Shown in pieces: positions 6,378-9,118 of a stretch of 9,118 nucleotides of DNA. The DNA lies in contig JAGCRI010000053.1 of NCBI GenBank assembly GCA_017964755.1, forward strand, positions 1 to 9,118, read 5' to 3'. The number at the start of each line of letters is the position of its first letter. Within the stretch, counting starts at the first letter, position 1. The DNA comes from Bacteroidales bacterium (GTDB taxonomy: Bacteria > Bacteroidota > Bacteroidia > Bacteroidales > WCHB1-69). The notes under the pieces are model-generated. The model was given only the letters and a program-made list of their open reading frames with translations. It did not search any database and was not told where the DNA came from. The position numbers and the translations under genes were made by a program.

Positions 6378-6413
6378 GGCTGAAAATTTGCAAAAAATGG
6401 TAAATTTGCAGCC
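6378..6413 (+). promoter_or_regulatory. Dyad with embedded promoter -7 element (operator-like)
   Basis: The inverted repeat has arms GGCTGAAAATTT (6378-6389) and AAATTTGCAGCC (6402-6413): 11 of 12 positions pair, around a 12-nt centre. Inside it AAATTTGCA occurs twice in direct orientation (6384-6392 and 6402-6410), 18 bp apart. The right arm contains TAAATTTG (6401-6408), a perfect TAnnTTTG -7 box reading toward the restriction-modification gene. No TTTG -33 box lies 19 bp upstream. A repressor bound to this dyad would cover the promoter; that role is inferred. Confidence 0.45.
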
Positions 6414-6420
6414 GAAAATT

Positions 6421-6462
6421 ATGGATAAACGAAAACAAACAACAAGAAAAACAAACAAATAG
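6421..6462 (+). other. 13-codon ORF after the promoter-like element
   Basis: ATG at 6421 starts a short frame, MDKRKQTTRKTNK, ending in TAG at 6460-6462. It lies 12 nt after the TAAATTTG box, the usual spacing from promoter to start codon in this phylum, and is very basic (six Lys or Arg in 13). It could be a leader peptide, the broken 5' end of a gene displaced by the downstream locus, or chance in an A-rich stretch. No ribosome site is visible. Confidence 0.2.
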
Positions 6463-6476
6463 TATATTAATCATCT

Positions 6477-6653
6477 GAGCTTTACGCTCTTATTCTCTCA
6501 CGGAAAATCGGCAAATTTTAAGTGAAAGCGAGAATAAAGTGCGAAAGCTGCGCTCAAGGGCGTGGGCTTTTGTCTTATTTAGCTTTCTGGCTTTGCCGAG
6601 CCGTCCGTGAAAATAGGACAGTGAAAAAGTTCCACCCTTTTTTATTTCTGTCC
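6477..6653 (+). repeat. Cluster of inverted repeats in the leader of the restriction-modification gene
   Basis: Pairings seen: GAGC/GCTC (6477-6480 with 6486-6489). TTATTCTC/GAGAATAA (6490-6497 with 6530-6537), continued inward by TCAC/GTGA (6498-6501 with 6522-6525) after a 4-nt bulge. AAAGC/GCTTT (6544-6548 with 6566-6570) enclosing CGC/GCG (6551-6553 with 6560-6562). GGACAG/CTGTCC (6616-6621 with 6648-6653). They could fold into a structured 5' leader RNA or mark protein-binding sites. None ends in a strong T-run, so they are not obvious terminators, and they match no RNA family I recognise. Confidence 0.4.
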
Positions 6654-6691
6654 GAAATAATTGAAAATTAAATTTATTAGGACGGCAATTA

Positions 6692-9118
6692 ATGATTACA
6701 AAAGAAAATTTCCCCAGTGTACTTGAATGTCTTGGATTTGAGAAAGAAAGAGAAGTATTCAAAAAGGATTTCCCTAATCTCGGGACATGCACAATGAGTG
6801 CCGATTTCAAAAACAAGCAATTAAATTATCCCGAAAATCTTGGTTTTACAATAAACGACCGCACGACTTGCAATTTCGAGCATCCCGAAAATTTTGTGGT
6901 CTTTGAATGCGTGCATCGGTTGCTTGAAAAGGGTTATCGCCCTGAACATATCGAACTTGAAAAGCGTTGGAATCTCGGACACGATACCAAAGGCGGTAAG
7001 GCTGATATTTGCGTTTATAATCAAGACAAGTCGCAAATGCTGCTTATCATTGAGTGTAAAACAGCAGGTGGCGAGCATGCTAAAGCATTGAAAATCCTGA
7101 AAGAGGACGGCGGGCAATTGTTCTCCTATTGGCAGCAGGAACGTTCCACAAAATGGCTTTCTCTTTACGCTTCTGATTTTAAAGAGGGTGCATTGACATT
7201 TGAGAATTATGTGATTGATTGCTCTGATGATGAGAATGTTAAGAAGTTGGCGGCAAAGGATAAATCCATTAAACTGTACGAAAAAGCTCAAACCGTAAAG
7301 GATTTGTTTGATGTTTGGGATGAGACATACGACAAAATCATATTTGAAAAAGGGGTTGTTTTTGTCGAGGAGTCGCAAGCGTATCAAATAGGTGTGCCTC
7401 CATTAAGAAAGAAAAATTTGGAGGATTTCAAGCCCGAAGACAAAATTGTAAACCGTTTTGAGGAGATTTTGCGCCATAACAATGTGAGCGACAAGGAAAA
7501 CGCTTTCAACCGGTTGGTGGCTCTGTTTATCTGCAAATTGGTGGATGAAACGCAAAAAACAGACAATGATGTGGTGGAGTTTCAGTATAAAACAGGCACT
7601 GACACCTACGAAAGTCTGCAAGACCGTCTGCAACGACTTCATAAAGAGGGAATGGAGAAATTCATGGGGGAAGAAATTTTTTATGTGTCGGATGATTATG
7701 CTGAAAACCTCTTTGCACAAAAATTCAATGACAATCGCCGTAAAGCCGCTATTGAAGATTTGAAAAAGACCATCCGTATCTTGAAATTTTATAGTAATAA
7801 CGATTTCGCTTTCAAGGATGTACATAATGAGGAACTATTCTTCCAAAATGGTAAAATATTGGTTGAGGTGGTTCAACTGTTTCAGAAATATAGGATTGTC
7901 TATCCATCGAAACATCAGTTTCTTGGCGACTTGTTTGAACAGTTGCTCAACAAGGGTTTTAAGCAGAACGAAGGACAATTTTTTACCCCGATGCCCATCA
8001 CTCGCTTTATCTGGGATTGTCTGCCGATGGATAAAATCGTCCGTAAAGGTGAAAATTTTGCGTTTCCGAAAGTTATTGACTATGCTTGCGGTGCCGGTCA
8101 TTTCTTGACTGAAGCGGTGGAAGCGATAAATGCCTATTTTACAGCAAATGATAATGCCGATGCTATACGTGAAAACGCATGGTGCGAGCATCATATTTAC
8201 GGAGTGGAAAAGGATTATCGCTTGGCGCGGGTGGCGAAAGTATCGCTCTATATGAACGGTGCTGGTCAAGGAAATATCAAATTCGGTGACGGATTGGAAC
8301 AATATGAGGAAGAAAAAATCTGCAATTATTCTTTTGATGTTTTAGTGGCCAATCCTCCTTATTCGGTAAGTGGTTTCAAAGCCCATTTGAAACTGAAAAA
8401 CAACCATTTTGAATTGTTGGACCGCAATCTGATTAGCAACGATGGTAGCGAGATTGAGACGCTATTTGTGGAACGGATAGCCCAATTGTTGAAGCCGCAA
8501 GGTGTCGCAGCGGTCATTCTTCCATCATCCATGTTGAGCAACGACAGCAACAGCTACATGACCGCCCGTGAAATTCTTTTGCAGAACTTCTACTTGCGTG
8601 CTATTGCACAGTTCGGAAGTAAGACTTTCGGGGCAACGGGTACGAATACCGTTGTGCTTTTCCTTGAAAAATACAACGAGCCGCCGAAAAAGTGCGAAAT
8701 GGTGAAGGATATTGTCAATGCCATTCTTTCAGGTAATTTTACCGACGATTGGGAAGATGCCGATGTCTTTAAAAATTACACACAAAAAATAGTCGTTCCC
8801 GAAGATTTGTATAGGGCTTTTGCAAAAGAAACTGCGACAAAAGATGATTTGGGAAGTAATGAATATTTTGCCCAATATATCAGTTGGTTCGACAATCTGA
8901 CTGAAGTGACGAACAAACGGAAGAGCAACAAATTCAAAAAGCTTGGTGAAGCAGAGCAGCAAAAGGAAATTAGGGAATGGTTCTTTAAGTTGGTAAAAGA
9001 AGTGGAGCGGGAAAAACTTACCTATTTCGCCTTGGTTTACAAACAGAGCACGCTCACCATTGTTGCACCTGCCGACAAAGCGGAACAGAAGAAATTTTTG
9101 GGCTACGACTGGAGACAT
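6692..9118 (+). CDS. Fused restriction nuclease-N6-adenine methylase (Type IIG / Type I-like), partial at C-terminus
   Basis: The frame is open for 809 codons from ATG 6692 (AGGA at 6679-6682 upstream) to the window edge with no stop. Residues about 1-180 form an HSDR_N-like PD-(D/E)XK nuclease domain: KADICV (D105), LLIIECKT (E121, K123) and GGQLFSYWQQERSTKW (Gln142 as in the QxxxY motif of Type I nucleases). Residues about 245-420 are a helical HsdM-type segment (NRFEEILRHNNVSDKENAFN...LGDLFEQLLNKGF). The methylase core follows: QFFTPMPITRF (429-439), the SAM-binding DYACGAGHFL (463-472), YGVEKDYRLARVAK (503-516) and the catalytic NPPY (554-557) for adenine-N6 methylation. No helicase motor separates nuclease and methylase, unlike HsdR, so one chain would cut and modify, as in Type IIG or BcgI-like systems. 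Target recognition must come from the missing C-terminus or a separate S subunit downstream. All visible catalytic residues are intact, so it is probably active. Confidence 0.9.
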   Translation, partial: MITKENFPSVLECLGFEKEREVFKKDFPNLGTCTMSADFKNKQLNYPENLGFTINDRTTCNFEHPENFVVFECVHRLLEKGYRPEHIELEKRWNLGHDTKGGKADICVYNQDKSQMLLIIECKTAGGEHAKALKILKEDGGQLFSYWQQERSTKWLSLYASDFKEGALTFENYVIDCSDDENVKKLAAKDKSIKLYEKAQTVKDLFDVWDETYDKIIFEKGVVFVEESQAYQIGVPPLRKKNLEDFKPEDKIVNRFEEILRHNNVSDKENAFNRLVALFICKLVDETQKTDNDVVEFQYKTGTDTYESLQDRLQRLHKEGMEKFMGEEIFYVSDDYAENLFAQKFNDNRRKAAIEDLKKTIRILKFYSNNDFAFKDVHNEELFFQNGKILVEVVQLFQKYRIVYPSKHQFLGDLFEQLLNKGFKQNEGQFFTPMPITRFIWDCLPMDKIVRKGENFAFPKVIDYACGAGHFLTEAVEAINAYFTANDNADAIRENAWCEHHIYGVEKDYRLARVAKVSLYMNGAGQGNIKFGDGLEQYEEEKICNYSFDVLVANPPYSVSGFKAHLKLKNNHFELLDRNLISNDGSEIETLFVERIAQLLKPQGVAAVILPSSMLSNDSNSYMTAREILLQNFYLRAIAQFGSKTFGATGTNTVVLFLEKYNEPPKKCEMVKDIVNAILSGNFTDDWEDADVFKNYTQKIVVPEDLYRAFAKETATKDDLGSNEYFAQYISWFDNLTEVTNKRKSNKFKKLGEAEQQKEIREWFFKLVKEVEREKLTYFALVYKQSTLTIVAPADKAEQKKFLGYDWRH

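Larger units (their letters stand above)
6285..6691. other. 407-bp gap between dxs and the restriction-modification gene
   Basis: No gene of convincing length is seen on either strand. In order the gap holds the possible dxs terminator (6303-6328), a 12-nt-arm dyad with a promoter-like element (6378-6413), a 13-codon ORF (6421-6462), then about 180 bp of closely packed inverted repeats (6477-6653) leading to the ATG at 6692. As I recall, potassium-transport genes often follow dxs in Bacteroidales; they are absent here, so this gap may contain the junction of an acquired restriction-modification locus. That last step is inference. Confidence 0.6.

Noticed and set aside
6490..6816. Minus-strand open frame of about 108 codons covering the dxs-methylase gap and the methylase start.
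   Set aside because: It overlaps the N-terminal codons of the real restriction-methylase gene, has no recognisable motif, promoter or ribosome site, and runs through the inverted-repeat cluster.
6821..8302. Long minus-strand open frames (about 140-190 codons) opposite the methylase gene.
   Set aside because: The plus frame is continuous with clear nuclease and methylase motifs; the antisense translations are Phe/Ile/Leu-rich shadows without family features.

Overview
The window looks like a stretch of chromosome from a member of the Bacteroidota, most likely order Bacteroidales. Three things point there. Promoter -7 elements of the TAnnTTTG type lie ahead of several genes, one with a TTTG box 19 bp upstream. 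UvrC (FDNSN motif), SecG (NSKGGGLASNF) and the Usp protein ending in DLYVLC have a Bacteroidales flavour as I recall these families. The order short TPR-type protein, secG, dxs also fits that group. No RNA gene, CRISPR array or insertion-sequence transposase is visible.

Layout. Positions 1-1271 (+) hold the last two thirds of uvrC (nucleotide excision repair), cut by the window edge. A tandem universal-stress protein lies tail to tail with it at 1274-2128 (-), with 2 bp between the stops. Positions 2195-3373 form an A+T-rich islet bounded by two identical 26-bp direct repeats, each carrying a TATATTTG promoter element. The islet holds a small GIY-YIG-like protein (2281-2625, +) and, converging on it with overlapping stop codons, a PIN-domain VapC-like toxin (2622-3110, -). 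A 37-codon lysine-rich ORF (3107-3220, -) precedes the PIN gene and overlaps it by ATGA. Positions 3402-6284 (+) are a probable operon: a conserved short protein with a C-terminal TPR-like motif, secG (preprotein translocase) and dxs (first step of the MEP isoprenoid pathway).

Positions 6285-6691 are a 407-bp gap. It contains a possible terminator for dxs, a promoter-like element embedded in a dyad, a 13-codon ORF and several nested inverted repeats. From 6692 to the right edge (+) runs an uninterrupted 809-codon partial gene for a restriction-methylation protein. It joins an N-terminal PD-(D/E)XK nuclease domain (D105, ECK 121-123) to an HsdM-like N6-adenine methylase (DYACGAG, NPPY). No helicase lies between them, so the architecture resembles Type IIG or BcgI-like enzymes. 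A specificity subunit would be expected just beyond the window.

Two conserved housekeeping blocks (uvrC/usp and TPR-secG-dxs) are therefore interrupted or followed by accessory material: the GIY-YIG/PIN islet and the start of a restriction-modification locus. The most distinctive signal is the promoter-bearing 26-bp repeat at both edges of the islet. It suggests a module that entered the shared usp/secG-operon control region and left a promoter on each side.
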